In this document: piece after piece, positions 42,343 to 51,372 of the stretch
Layout: each line of letters starts with the position of its first letter
How positions within the stretch are numbered: the first letter of the stretch is position 1
From: Halarchaeum nitratireducens
Lineage (GTDB): Archaea > Halobacteriota > Halobacteria > Halobacteriales > Halobacteriaceae
Direction of reading: 5' to 3'
Assembly: GCF_014647155.1 (NCBI RefSeq)
Contig: NZ_BMOQ01000005.1
Location: forward strand, 186,001 to 250,000
DNA: 64,000 bases
Program-made: the position numbers and the translations under genes
Notes under the pieces: generated by a model
Databases searched by the model: none
What the model saw: only the letters and a program-made list of their open reading frames with translations
Told to the model about the DNA's origin: nothing

Positions 42343-43467
42343 ATGCAGACGCCACCCGGAACCACGCTCGGCGTCGTCGGCGGCGGCCAACTCGGCAGAA
42401 TGCTCGCGGAGGCCGCCTCGCCGCTCGGCGTCGACGTGGTCGTCCTCGACCCGACGCCCGACTGCCCCGCGGCGACTCCCGCCGCCGACCACGTCCTGGG
42501 CGACTTCGACGACCCCGAGGCGTTCGCCGAACTCGTCGAGCGCGCGGACGCGCTCACCTTCGAGATCGAGCTCGCGGACCCGGAGCTGCTCGCCGACGTC
42601 GACGTCCCCGTCCACCCGAAGCCGTGGACGCTGCGGACGACCGAGGACAAGCTCGCGGAGAAGGAGGCCCTCGACGAGGCCGGCGTGCCCGTGCCCGCGT
42701 ATCGCCGCGTGGACGACGCCGCGGCGTTGGAGGAGGCCTTCGACGACCTCGGTGCCCCGCTGATGTTGAAAGCCCGCCACGGCGGCTACGACGGCCGCGG
42801 GAACCACGTCACGGAGACGGTCGCGGACGCGGAGGACTACTTCGACGACCTGGAGGGGTTGGTCGCCGAGGAGCTCCTCGATTTCGAGCGCGAGCTCTCC
42901 GCGATCGGCGCGAAGGGGGCGAGCGAGGAGACGCAGTTCCCGATCGTCGAGAACGTCCACGAGGACGAGATCCTCCGGGAGACGCGCGTGCCCCCGGCGG
43001 CGGGCGACGACGTCGTGGCCGAGGCGCGCGGCATCGTCTCCGACGTGCTCGACGTCCTCCGCGGACGCGGCGTCTACGGCGTCGAGCTCTTCGAGGTCGA
43101 CGATGACGTGCTCGTGAACGAGATCGCGCCGCGCCCGCACAACTCAGGGCATTACACCATCGAGGGCGCGGTCACGTCGCAGTTCGAGCAGCACGTTCGC
43201 GCGGTGCTCGGTCTCCCGCTCGGCGATCCGAGCCTGCGGGACCCGACGGCGATGGTGAACGTGCTCGGCGACGTCGCGGAGACCAAGCCCGCGGACCTCT
43301 TGGGCGTTCCCGAGGCGCTCGCCGTGCCGACCGCCGCGCTCCACTGGTACGGGAAGCACGACGTGCGCCCGCTGCGGAAGATGGGACACGTCACCGCGCT
43401 CGGCGAGGACGCCAAGGCGGCCAGCCAGCGCGCGAACGAAGCGCGTAACGCCCTCGGATTCGAGTGA
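42343..43467 (+). CDS. purK: 5-(carboxyamino)imidazole ribonucleotide synthase
   Basis: A 374-residue ATP-grasp enzyme that carboxylates AIR to N5-CAIR in purine synthesis. The N-terminal GVVGGGQLGRMLAEA, the ATP-grasp residues in PLMLKARHGGYDGRGN, the central GVELFEVDDDVLVNEIAPRPHNSGHYTIEG block, and the closing GKHDVRPLRKMGHVT motif are all diagnostic. PurE follows after six bases and completes the two-step route, so CO2 fixation to AIR needs ATP here. A TATA box precedes the ATG. Confidence 0.96.
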   Translation: MQTPPGTTLGVVGGGQLGRMLAEAASPLGVDVVVLDPTPDCPAATPAADHVLGDFDDPEAFAELVERADALTFEIELADPELLADVDVPVHPKPWTLRTTEDKLAEKEALDEAGVPVPAYRRVDDAAALEEAFDDLGAPLMLKARHGGYDGRGNHVTETVADAEDYFDDLEGLVAEELLDFERELSAIGAKGASEETQFPIVENVHEDEILRETRVPPAAGDDVVAEARGIVSDVLDVLRGRGVYGVELFEVDDDVLVNEIAPRPHNSGHYTIEGAVTSQFEQHVRAVLGLPLGDPSLRDPTAMVNVLGDVAETKPADLLGVPEALAVPTAALHWYGKHDVRPLRKMGHVTALGEDAKAASQRANEARNALGFE

Positions 43468-43473
43468 TCGAAC

Positions 43474-44094
43474 GTGACGACGACTGACCACGACGAGACG
43501 GACGCGGTGGCCCAGCTCTGCGAGGAGTTCTACGAGGAGGCCGAGCGCGAGCGCGAGCGGACGCCCGACGTGGGAATCGTGATGGGGAGCGACTCCGACC
43601 TCCCGGCGATGCGCGGCGCGTCCGAGGCGCTCACGGCGTTGGGGTTCGCCGAGGTGACGGACTACGACGACCCGCCCGAGGAACGATTCACCTTCGAGTC
43701 GTACGTCGTCTCCGCACACCGGACGCCCGACCTGCTGTACGCGTACGCGGAAACGGCCGAGGCGCGCGGCCTAGACGTGATCATCGCGGGCGCGGGCGGG
43801 AAGTCCGCGGACCTCCCGAACATGACGGCCTCGATCGCGTTCCCGGTCCCGGTCATCGGCGTGCCGGTGCAGGAGAAGTCCGTCGACTCCGTCATCGGCA
43901 TGCCGACCGGCGCACCCCTCACGGCCGTCGACGCGGGGAAGTCCTACAACGCCGCGCTCTCCGCCGCACAAGTGTTGTCACGGGAACACGACGAGCTGCG
44001 CGATCGACTCGTCGCCCTCCACGACGACCGGCGCGACGGCGTCGCGGACGTCTCGCGTCGCCTGCACGAACTCGGCACCGAGAAATTCGAGTAG
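43474..44094 (+). CDS. purE: N5-carboxyaminoimidazole ribonucleotide mutase
   Basis: A 206-residue enzyme converting N5-CAIR to CAIR. The core (about 33-180) holds VGIVMGSDSDLP, SAHRTPDLLYAYA with the active-site His, GAGGKSADLPNMTA and PVIGVPVQ. A 30-residue acidic N-terminal extension and a short C-terminal helix are absent from most bacterial PurE. The GTG start follows the purK stop by six bases, indicating an operon. Confidence 0.95.
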   Translation: MTTTDHDETDAVAQLCEEFYEEAERERERTPDVGIVMGSDSDLPAMRGASEALTALGFAEVTDYDDPPEERFTFESYVVSAHRTPDLLYAYAETAEARGLDVIIAGAGGKSADLPNMTASIAFPVPVIGVPVQEKSVDSVIGMPTGAPLTAVDAGKSYNAALSAAQVLSREHDELRDRLVALHDDRRDGVADVSRRLHELGTEKFE

Positions 44095-44148
44095 AGAGTC
44101 TGAAAGCCACGTATTCTCGGGTTTCGGCAGTATCGTAAAGAATCAACG

Positions 44149-44155
44149 CTTATAC
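44149..44155 (+). promoter_or_regulatory. TATA box of the nuo operon
   Basis: CTTATAC is 35-41 bases before the nuoA ATG, predicting a short leader of about ten bases. A GGGGGGTGAAG stretch follows it (44160-44170) but lies ahead of the predicted transcription start, so its role is unclear. Confidence 0.5.
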
Positions 44156-44189
44156 GCGTGGGGGGTGAAGTCCGGCGTGATACGGAACG

Positions 44190-44585
44190 ATGAACGAATG
44201 GATCGCCGTCGGCGTGTTCGCCGTCGTCGCCGCCTCGATACCCGCCGTGATGGTGAGCGCGTCGAGGCTGCTGCGGCCGAGCGTGCCGGAGAAAGGGAAG
44301 AAAGCCGTCTACGAGAGCGGTGAGGTCCCGACGGGCGGAACGCGACTCAACTTCAACATCCAGTACTACATGGTCGCGCTCCTCTTCGTCGTCTTCGACA
44401 TCGAGACCGTCCTGATCTTCCCGTGGACCGTCGTCTATCAGGACGCCGTCGGCGCCGCCGGCCTCGGGTCGGCGCTCGCCCCGATGCTGGTCTTCATCGC
44501 CGTCCTCGTAGTCGGGCTCGGTTGGGCGTGGCGCACCGGCGTCATCCGCTGGGTGTCGAGCGCAAACACGGAGTTCAACACATGA
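44190..44585 (+). CDS. nuoA: NADH dehydrogenase-like complex I, subunit NuoA
   Basis: A 131-residue membrane subunit with three helices. KAVYESGEVPTGGTRLNFNIQYYMVALLFVVFDIETVLIFPW is the conserved central block and includes the Cys-containing loop (with Ser/Gly here) that shuts and opens near the quinone site. It is the first gene of an 11-gene operon and its stop overlaps nuoB (ATGA). Confidence 0.95.
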   Translation: MNEWIAVGVFAVVAASIPAVMVSASRLLRPSVPEKGKKAVYESGEVPTGGTRLNFNIQYYMVALLFVVFDIETVLIFPWTVVYQDAVGAAGLGSALAPMLVFIAVLVVGLGWAWRTGVIRWVSSANTEFNT

Positions 44586-45286
44586 GTAGCGATCACCCCC
44601 GCGACGACATCATCGACACGACCGCACCGCAGACGAAGACCCGCGAGGACCGCATGTCCGAGGTCGACTCGCGGTTCAACTCGACCCTGCGTGAGGCCTT
44701 CGGCTCGACGCCGTTCGTCCTCACGAAGTTCGACGCGTTCATGGACTGGGTCCGGGGCTCCTCGATGTTCATGCTCCAGTTCGGGATCGCGTGTTGCAGC
44801 ATCGAGATGATGCACACGTACGCGGTCAAACACGACCTCGATCGCTTCGGCTCCGGCGTCCCCCGCGCGTCGCCGCGCCAGGCGGACGTGATGATCGTTC
44901 CCGGAACGATCGTCTCCAAGTTCGCCCCGCGGATGAAGCGCGTCTACGATCAGATGCCCGAGCCGAAGTTCGTCGTGAACATGGGCAGCTGTTCGACCTC
45001 CGGTGGTCCCTTCCAGCAGGGGTACAACGTCGTGAAGGGCGCCGAGGAGGTCATCCCGGTCGACATCCACATCCCGGGCTGTCCGCCCCGCCCCGAGGCG
45101 CTCGTCTACGGCATCGCCAAACTCCAAGAGCGCGTCAAGAACGGCGAGACGTCGCCCGTGACGGTGAAGCCGTACGAACTCGAACAGTTCGGCGACCTCG
45201 AGAAGGACGAACTCGTGGAGAAGCTCGCCGACGACATCGACGAGGAGACCCTCGTCATGCGGTACAATTGGGCCGATTCGCCATGA
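44582..45286 (+). CDS. nuoB: Complex I subunit NuoB
   Basis: A 234-residue peripheral subunit that carries iron-sulfur cluster N2, the last cluster before quinone. The ligand cysteines are present: the tandem Cys in GIACCSIEMM, one in MGSCSTSGG and one in PGCPPRPE. The N-terminal 45 residues are a haloarchaeal acidic extension. Coupled to nuoA and nuoCD by ATGA overlaps. Confidence 0.96.
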   Translation: MSSDHPRDDIIDTTAPQTKTREDRMSEVDSRFNSTLREAFGSTPFVLTKFDAFMDWVRGSSMFMLQFGIACCSIEMMHTYAVKHDLDRFGSGVPRASPRQADVMIVPGTIVSKFAPRMKRVYDQMPEPKFVVNMGSCSTSGGPFQQGYNVVKGAEEVIPVDIHIPGCPPRPEALVYGIAKLQERVKNGETSPVTVKPYELEQFGDLEKDELVEKLADDIDEETLVMRYNWADSP

Positions 45287-46959
45287 GCAAGACTGAAGAG
45301 CCGGCGGAGGACGCCGAGCCGGAGGCGACCGAGCCGGTCGGCGCCGTGGATTACGACGCGCTCGAGGCGCTGCTCGGTGACGCCGTCGTGCGCCGCGAGA
45401 GCCACCTCAACGCCGAGGCGTTCGTCGTCCGCGCCGACCGCGTGCAGGACGCCCTCTCGACGCTCAAGGTCGAGGCGGGCTTCGATCACCTCTCGAACGT
45501 CTCCGCGCAGGAGTACCACGACCGCTTCGAGTCGATCTACCACCTGAAGAAGTACGACGACCCGACGCAGGAGGTGAGCGTCGTCGTGCCGACGCCCCGG
45601 GACGACCCGGTGAGTCAGAGCGCGGAGCCGGTCTTCCGCACCGCCGACTGGCACGAGCGCGAGGCGTACGATCTGGTGGGAATCGACTACGACGAGCACC
45701 CGGACCTCCGTCGCATCCTCCTCCCGGAGACGTGGCAGGGCCACCCGCTCGGGCGCGACTACAACCAGGACAAACCCCAGATCGTCGAGTTCGAGGAGAA
45801 CGTCAATCCGCTCGCCGACGACCACCGGGAGTCCGACACGATGCTCGTCAACATCGGTCCCCACCACCCGGCGACGCACGGCGTCCTCCACCTCGAGACC
45901 GTCCTCGACGGCGAGACCGTCCTCGACGTCGAACCCGACATCGGCTACCTGCATCGCTGCGAGGAGCAGATGGCCCAATCTGGCACGTATCGCCACCAGA
46001 TCATGCCGTACCCCGACCGCTGGGACTACGGCTCCGCCGGCATCCTGAACGAGTGGGCGTACGCGCGCGTCGCCGAGGACTTAAACGACATCGAGGTCCC
46101 CGAGTACGCGCAGGTCGTCCGCACGATGAGCGCCGAGCTCTGTCGGATCGCCGCTCACCTGCTGGCGCTCGGGACGTTCTGCCTCGACATCTACGGCGAC
46201 TTCACCGCCATCTTCATGTACGCGATGCGGGACCGGGAGGTCGTTCAGAACATCCTCGAAGAGCTCACCGGCCAGCGGATGATGTTCAACTACCTCCGTC
46301 TGGGAGGCGTCGTCTGGGACCTCCCCGAGTCCCGCGAGGAGTTCTTCGAGATGGTCCGGGAGTTCCTCGCCGAGCTCCCGAGCCGCGTCGACGAGTACCA
46401 CGACCTCATCACGGAGAACGAACTCTTCCAGCTCCGGACGGTCGGGACGGGGGTCCTCGACGCCGAGACCGCAAAGCAGTACGGCGTCACGGGTCCCGTC
46501 GCACGCGCCTCCGGGATCGACTACGACCTCCGGCGCGACGACCCCTACGGGTATTACGAACACCTCGACTGGGACGTGATCACGGACGACGGCGGCGACA
46601 ACTACTCGCGCCTGCTCGTCCGGATGCGCGAGGTCGAGCAGTCCGCGCGCATCATCCAGCAGTGCGTCGATCTCCTAGAGGAGTGGCCGGAGGACGAGCG
46701 CGAGATCCAGGCGAACGTCCCGCGGACGCTCAACCCCGAACCCGACGCCGAGGTCTACCGCGCCGTCGAGGGCGCGAAGGGCGAACTCGGCATCTACATC
46801 CGCTCTGACGGAACGGACAAGCCCGCGCGCTTCAAGATCCGGAGCCCCTGTTTCAGCAACCTCCAGGCGCTCCCGGAGATGGCGCGCGGTGAGTACGTTC
46901 CGGACCTCGTCGCCACGCTCGGGAGCCTCGACATCATCCTCGGTGAGGTGGACCGCTGA
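45283..46959 (+). CDS. nuoCD: Complex I subunit NuoCD fusion
   Basis: A 558-residue fusion of the 30- and 49-kDa subunits. Residues 22-165 are NuoC (ending LLPETWQGHPLGRDY) and residues 180-558 are NuoD, with NIGPHHPATHGVLHL, IGYLHRCEEQMAQSGTYRHQIMPY and the closing SLDIILGEVDR. The His and Tyr of NuoD that bind quinone lie in the first two. The fusion is usual in haloarchaea. The ATG overlaps nuoB and the stop overlaps nuoH. Confidence 0.96.
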   Translation: MSKTEEPAEDAEPEATEPVGAVDYDALEALLGDAVVRRESHLNAEAFVVRADRVQDALSTLKVEAGFDHLSNVSAQEYHDRFESIYHLKKYDDPTQEVSVVVPTPRDDPVSQSAEPVFRTADWHEREAYDLVGIDYDEHPDLRRILLPETWQGHPLGRDYNQDKPQIVEFEENVNPLADDHRESDTMLVNIGPHHPATHGVLHLETVLDGETVLDVEPDIGYLHRCEEQMAQSGTYRHQIMPYPDRWDYGSAGILNEWAYARVAEDLNDIEVPEYAQVVRTMSAELCRIAAHLLALGTFCLDIYGDFTAIFMYAMRDREVVQNILEELTGQRMMFNYLRLGGVVWDLPESREEFFEMVREFLAELPSRVDEYHDLITENELFQLRTVGTGVLDAETAKQYGVTGPVARASGIDYDLRRDDPYGYYEHLDWDVITDDGGDNYSRLLVRMREVEQSARIIQQCVDLLEEWPEDEREIQANVPRTLNPEPDAEVYRAVEGAKGELGIYIRSDGTDKPARFKIRSPCFSNLQALPEMARGEYVPDLVATLGSLDIILGEVDR

Positions 46960-48011
46960 TGGCGACGACGCCGGTTTCGATCGCCGAGTGGCTCGGCTAC
47001 GCGACGGCGCCGCTCTGGCTGCAGATCGTCCTCGCCGCCGTCGTCTCCGGTGTCGTCGTCACGGTCATGCTGACGACGTCCGCGCTCGCGGGCCCGTGGG
47101 CGAAACGGAAGATCACCGCGATGTTCACCGATCGGATCGCCATCAATCGTAACGGTCCGGCGGGGATCTTCACGATCGCCGCCGACGCGGTCCGGCTGAT
47201 GTCGAAGGAGCTCATCATCCCCGACGGCGCGGACCGGCCGGCGTTCGACATCGCGCCGGCCGTCCTCCCGCTGTCCGCGCTGCTCGGGTTCGCCGTCATC
47301 CCGATGGGGAGCGGCCTCCAGCTCGCGGACCCGGAGATCGGCCTCGTCTACGTCTTCGCCGTCTCCAGCATCGCCAGCGTCGGCATGGTCGTCGGCGGGT
47401 ACGCCTCCGGGAACAAGTACTCCCTGCTCGGCTCGATGCGCTCGGTCGCGGAGAGCATCGCCTACGAGATCCCCCTCGTCATCACGGCCGCCTCGGTCGT
47501 GTTGCTCGCCGGGACGCTGCGGCTGAGCGACATCGTCGCGGCCCAACAGGGCACGCTCGTCTCGCTCGGCCCAATCGCCATCCCGGCGTGGTACGGTTTC
47601 CTCAACCCCTTCGCGCTCGCGCTGTTCCTCGTGGCGAGCCTCGCGGAGGTCGGGCGCAACCCCTTCGACATCGGCGAGGCGCCGACCGAGATCGTCGGCG
47701 GGTACATCACCGAGTACTCAAGCATCTACTTCGTCCTCTTCTTCCTCGGCGAGTTCCTCCACATCTTCCTCAGCGCCGCGGTGCTCACGACGCTGTTCCT
47801 CGGCGGCCCCGCCGGGCCCGGCCCGGCGTGGCTCGGCATCGTCTGGTTCGGCGTGAAGATCTGGGCGGTCTTCCTCTTCACGCAGTGGTGTCGCGCGGCC
47901 GTCCCGCGCGTCCGCATCGACCAGATGCTCGAGATCGGCTGGAAAGGACTCCTCGTCCTCTCCTTCGCGAACCTGGTGCTCACGGCCATCATCGTGGGAG
48001 TGATAGCATGA
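46959..48011 (+). CDS. nuoH: Complex I subunit NuoH
   Basis: A 350-residue membrane subunit with eight or nine helices that forms the quinone channel base. ITAMFTDRIAINRNGPAGIFTIAADAVRLMSKE and EVGRNPFDIGEAPTEIVGGYITEYSS are the conserved loops; the latter carries the acids that line the cavity. The ATG shares one base with the nuoCD stop (TGATG), and the stop overlaps nuoI. Confidence 0.96.
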   Translation: MATTPVSIAEWLGYATAPLWLQIVLAAVVSGVVVTVMLTTSALAGPWAKRKITAMFTDRIAINRNGPAGIFTIAADAVRLMSKELIIPDGADRPAFDIAPAVLPLSALLGFAVIPMGSGLQLADPEIGLVYVFAVSSIASVGMVVGGYASGNKYSLLGSMRSVAESIAYEIPLVITAASVVLLAGTLRLSDIVAAQQGTLVSLGPIAIPAWYGFLNPFALALFLVASLAEVGRNPFDIGEAPTEIVGGYITEYSSIYFVLFFLGEFLHIFLSAAVLTTLFLGGPAGPGPAWLGIVWFGVKIWAVFLFTQWCRAAVPRVRIDQMLEIGWKGLLVLSFANLVLTAIIVGVIA

Positions 48012-48469
48012 TCGGACTCCTCAAGTCGATGGCGACGACGATGAAACACGCACTGGACGGCAAGACGTTCACCGTCGAGTACCCCGAGGAGGCCCCCGAC
48101 GTCTCCCCGCGGTTCCGCGGCATCCACAAGTTCAGCCAGGAGCGCTGTATCTGGTGTCGCCAGTGCGAGAAGGTGTGTCCGAACGACACCATCCAGATCG
48201 TCACCGACGACAAACGGCAGGGCGAACAGTACAACCTCCACGTCGCGCAGTGCATCTACTGCCGGCTCTGCGAGGAGGTCTGCCCCGTGGACGCCATCCT
48301 CCTCACGGAGAACTTCGAGTTCACGGGCGACACGAAACACGATCTCGTCTACAACAAAGAACAGCTCGGGAACGTCCCGTGGTACAAGGACATCGACCCC
48401 CTCGCGTCGCGCGAACCGGATCGCGGCGCGTGGGTCGGTGAGGGCGACGGGGAGGTCGACTACCAGTGA
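48008..48469 (+). CDS. nuoI: Complex I subunit NuoI
   Basis: A 153-residue ferredoxin-type subunit with two CxxCxxCxxxCP motifs (CIWCRQCEKVCP and CIYCRLCEEVCP) that bind the two [4Fe-4S] clusters N6a and N6b. In bacteria these receive electrons from NuoG; since no nuoG lies in this operon, they probably take electrons directly from a soluble donor. The stop overlaps nuoJ1. Confidence 0.96.
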   Translation: MIGLLKSMATTMKHALDGKTFTVEYPEEAPDVSPRFRGIHKFSQERCIWCRQCEKVCPNDTIQIVTDDKRQGEQYNLHVAQCIYCRLCEEVCPVDAILLTENFEFTGDTKHDLVYNKEQLGNVPWYKDIDPLASREPDRGAWVGEGDGEVDYQ

Positions 48470-48741
48470 GCACGCTCGAACTCGCGGCGTTCGCGGCGTT
48501 CGCGCTCGTGACGCTCGGCTTCAGCGCCGGCGTCGTCCTCTCGAAGCACGCGTGGCACGCCGCGCTCTCGCTGGGCGGCGCGCTGTTGAGCGTCGCGGTC
48601 CACTACGTGATGCTCGAGGCGGCGTTCGTCGCCGCGATGCAGGTGCTCGTCTACGTCGGCGGCGTGCTCGTCCTGCTGGCGTTCGCCGTCATGCTCACCG
48701 ACGACGCGGGCGACGAGGAGAACGAGGAGGTGGTCGCATGA
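48466..48741 (+). CDS. nuoJ1: Complex I subunit NuoJ, N-terminal half
   Basis: A 91-residue protein with three helices matching the first half of NuoJ, including the VHYVMLEAAFVAAMQVLVYVGGVLVLLAFAVMLT block with its conserved Glu. NuoJ is one protein in bacteria but split in haloarchaea, where the next gene holds the rest. The GTG start overlaps nuoI and the stop overlaps nuoJ2. Confidence 0.93.
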   Translation: MSTLELAAFAAFALVTLGFSAGVVLSKHAWHAALSLGGALLSVAVHYVMLEAAFVAAMQVLVYVGGVLVLLAFAVMLTDDAGDEENEEVVA

Positions 48742-49034
48742 CGTCTCGCCCCGAGCTGGCGACGGACGCGAACCTCGCTCGCGGTGTGGGTGCGCTCGCC
48801 CTCTTCGTCGTGCTCGCCGGCGCGTTCCTCGCCGCCGACTTCGGGAGCGCCGCGTGGTTCCCCGCGGACGCCCCGATGACCGAGGGGATCGGCTACGCGC
48901 TCATCGGCCTCGCCGGGGAGACGCCGCTCCTCTCGAACGGCTTCCTCGCGGCGTTCGAGATCGTCGACGTCGTGCTCGTCGCGGCCGTCGTCGCCGCGAT
49001 CACGCTCGCGCGCAGGGACGGAGGTGAGCGCTGA
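48738..49034 (+). CDS. nuoJ2: Complex I subunit NuoJ, C-terminal half
   Basis: A 98-residue protein with two or three helices; the segment YALIGLAGETPLLSNGFLAAFEIVDVVLVAAVVAAITLARRD resembles the end of NuoJ. It completes the split subunit. Coupled by overlaps to nuoJ1 and nuoK. Confidence 0.85.
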   Translation: MTSRPELATDANLARGVGALALFVVLAGAFLAADFGSAAWFPADAPMTEGIGYALIGLAGETPLLSNGFLAAFEIVDVVLVAAVVAAITLARRDGGER

Positions 49035-49336
49035 TGGTCCCCCTCGAATACTACCTGCTGTTCTCGGCGGCGATGTTCTGCATCGGCGTCTTCGGCGTCC
49101 TCGCGCGCCGGAACGCGCTCGTCTACCTCATGAGCGTCGAGCTCATGCTCAACGCCGCGAACGTCGTCTTCGTCGCGTCGAGCGCGCACTACGGGACGAT
49201 CAGCGGGCAGGTCTTCAGCCTGTTCACGATGGCCCTCGCCGCCGCGGAAGTCGCCGTCGGCGTCGGGATCGTCCTCGTCGCGTACCGGAAGTTCAAAGAC
49301 ATCGACATCACGAATCCGACGAGTATGAGGTGGTAA
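49034..49336 (+). CDS. nuoK: Complex I subunit NuoK
   Basis: A 100-residue subunit with three helices. LMSVELMLNAANVVFVA and AAAEVAVGVGIVLVAYR carry the two conserved glutamates needed for proton pumping. Start and stop are tightly packed against nuoJ2 and nuoL. Confidence 0.95.
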   Translation: MVPLEYYLLFSAAMFCIGVFGVLARRNALVYLMSVELMLNAANVVFVASSAHYGTISGQVFSLFTMALAAAEVAVGVGIVLVAYRKFKDIDITNPTSMRW

Positions 49337-49337
49337 G

Positions 49338-51371
49338 ATGGCGGACGTAACCGCAGCCGTCACCGCGATTCCACTGGTGCCGTTCGCGGCGTTCCTCGTC
49401 GCGCTCCTCGTCGGCCACTACGCGCCCCGCGCCCTTCCGAAGGGCGGCGCGCTTCCCGGGATCGCCGCGACCGCGATCTCGCTCGTGCTCTCCGTGTGGG
49501 CGTTCCTCACGGTAGGCGCGGGCGGAGCGACGGTCTCGCAGGTCTGGACGTGGGTCCCGGCCGCGAACGACTCGTTCGCGCTGACGTTCGGGCTCCTCCT
49601 CGATCCGCTGTCGGCGCTGATGGTCGTCGTCGTCTCCGGGGTCTCCCTGCTCGTCCACGTCTTCAGCCTCGGCTACATGAACGACGAGGGCGAGACCGGG
49701 CTCGCGCGGTACTACGCCGGCCTCGGACTGTTCACGGCGAGCATGCTCGCGTTCGCGCTCGCGTCGAACCTCCTGCAGGCCTTCGTCTTCTTCGAGCTCG
49801 TCGGCTTCTGCTCGTGGTGGCTCATCGGCCACTGGTTCCGCGAGCCCGGCCCGGCCTCGGCCGCGAAGAAGGCGTTCCTCGTGACGCGCTTCGGCGACTA
49901 CTTCCTGCTCGTCGGCCTCGTCGGCGTCCTCGGGACGTTCGGAACGGCCGCGTTCGCGGGCGACGCGTCCTTCCCGGCGCTCGCGCACGCAGCCCTCGAA
50001 GGCGAGGCGAGCGTGAACACGTTCGGCGTCGATCCCGCGACGTGGTTCACGATCCTCGGCCTCCTGATCCTCGGCGGCGTGATCGGGAAGTCCGCGCAGT
50101 TCCCGCTCCAGACGTGGCTTCCCGACGCGATGGAGGGCCCGACGCCGGTCTCTGCGCTCATCCACGCCGCGACGATGGTCGCCGCGGGCGTCTACCTCGT
50201 CGCCCGGCTGTACGGCTTCTACGCGCTCACGCCGACGGCCCTCACCGTCATCGCCCTCGTGGGCGGGTTCACGGCGCTGTTCGCCGCGACGATGGCGCTC
50301 GTGAAGCGCGAGATCAAGCAGGTGCTCGCTTACTCGACGATCAGTCAATACGGGTATATCATGCTCGGCCTCGGCTCCGGCGGCTACGTCGCGGGCGTCT
50401 TCCACCTGCTGACCCACGCGACGTTCAAGGCGCTCTTGTTCCTCGGCGCCGGCGCGGTCATCATCGCCATGCACCACGACGAGGACATGTGGAAGATGGG
50501 CGGGCTCAAGGATCGGATGCCGACGGTCTACTGGGCGTTCCTCTCCGGGTCGCTCGCGCTCGCCGGCATCGTGCCGTTCGCGGGGTTCTGGTCGAAGGAC
50601 GCCGTGCTCCATCACGCGCTCACCGTCGGTCTCGGCGGCCAGCCGCTCGTGCTGTTCGCGTACCTCATGGGGCTCGTCGCCGTCGCGTTCACGGGGTTCT
50701 ACACCTTCCGGATGGTGTTCCTCACCTTCCACGGCGAACCGCGTTCCGAGACGGCGCGCGACGCCGACGCGGCCTCGGCGAACATGCGCGTTCCGGTGGC
50801 GATCCTCGGCGTCCTCGCCGCGGTCGTCGGGCTCGTCAACGTCGACCCGCTGAAGGGCGTCGTCGGTGAACGCCTGCTGTTCCTCGAACGCTGGCTGAAC
50901 GGGCCGCTACCGGGTCTCGCCGGTGCGACGGCCGAGCACTATCATGAGCTCGTCGTCGACGTCGCGGGGTTCCACGGTGCGACCGTCAGCCCCGTCGTCT
51001 CCGCCGTCGTGTCGCTCGTCTTCGCGCTCACGGGCGTCGCGCTCGCGTGGACGTGGTACAACGTCCCCGAGCCCGTCGAGAAGACGGACGCCCTCGGTCC
51101 GGCGAAGACGGTCCTGTACAACAACTACTACCAAGACGAGTTCCAGACGTGGCTCGCGACCGGCGTCACCGAACCGCTCGCCAACGCGGTGGACGTCTTC
51201 GACGCGAGCGTCGTCGACGGCGTCGTGAACGGCGTCTCCTCGACGAGCCTCGTCGCGTCCGATCGCCTGCGGCGCGTCCAGACCGGCGTCGTGACGACGT
51301 ACACGACACAGCTCGTCTTCGGGCTCGTCGTCTTGCTCCTCATCGTCCTCCTCCTCGGGGGGTGGTTCTGA
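49338..51371 (+). CDS. nuoL: Complex I subunit NuoL
   Basis: A 677-residue antiporter-like subunit with 14-16 predicted helices. FFELVGFCSWWLIGHW, KSAQFPLQTWLPDAMEGPTPVSALIHAATMVAAG and VKREIKQVLAYSTISQYGYIMLGLG are the canonical pumping motifs with Glu and Lys in the channel. The C-terminal region includes the long lateral helix. It is the distal proton pump and starts one base after nuoK. Confidence 0.96.
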   Translation: MADVTAAVTAIPLVPFAAFLVALLVGHYAPRALPKGGALPGIAATAISLVLSVWAFLTVGAGGATVSQVWTWVPAANDSFALTFGLLLDPLSALMVVVVSGVSLLVHVFSLGYMNDEGETGLARYYAGLGLFTASMLAFALASNLLQAFVFFELVGFCSWWLIGHWFREPGPASAAKKAFLVTRFGDYFLLVGLVGVLGTFGTAAFAGDASFPALAHAALEGEASVNTFGVDPATWFTILGLLILGGVIGKSAQFPLQTWLPDAMEGPTPVSALIHAATMVAAGVYLVARLYGFYALTPTALTVIALVGGFTALFAATMALVKREIKQVLAYSTISQYGYIMLGLGSGGYVAGVFHLLTHATFKALLFLGAGAVIIAMHHDEDMWKMGGLKDRMPTVYWAFLSGSLALAGIVPFAGFWSKDAVLHHALTVGLGGQPLVLFAYLMGLVAVAFTGFYTFRMVFLTFHGEPRSETARDADAASANMRVPVAILGVLAAVVGLVNVDPLKGVVGERLLFLERWLNGPLPGLAGATAEHYHELVVDVAGFHGATVSPVVSAVVSLVFALTGVALAWTWYNVPEPVEKTDALGPAKTVLYNNYYQDEFQTWLATGVTEPLANAVDVFDASVVDGVVNGVSSTSLVASDRLRRVQTGVVTTYTTQLVFGLVVLLLIVLLLGGWF

Positions 51372-51372
51372 C

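Noticed and set aside
39964-43140. Long minus-strand frame continuous with ribH
   Set aside because: Only the last 136 codons are real (lumazine synthase). The rest runs antisense to the Agl23-like and purK genes and is low-complexity Arg/Asp/Glu.
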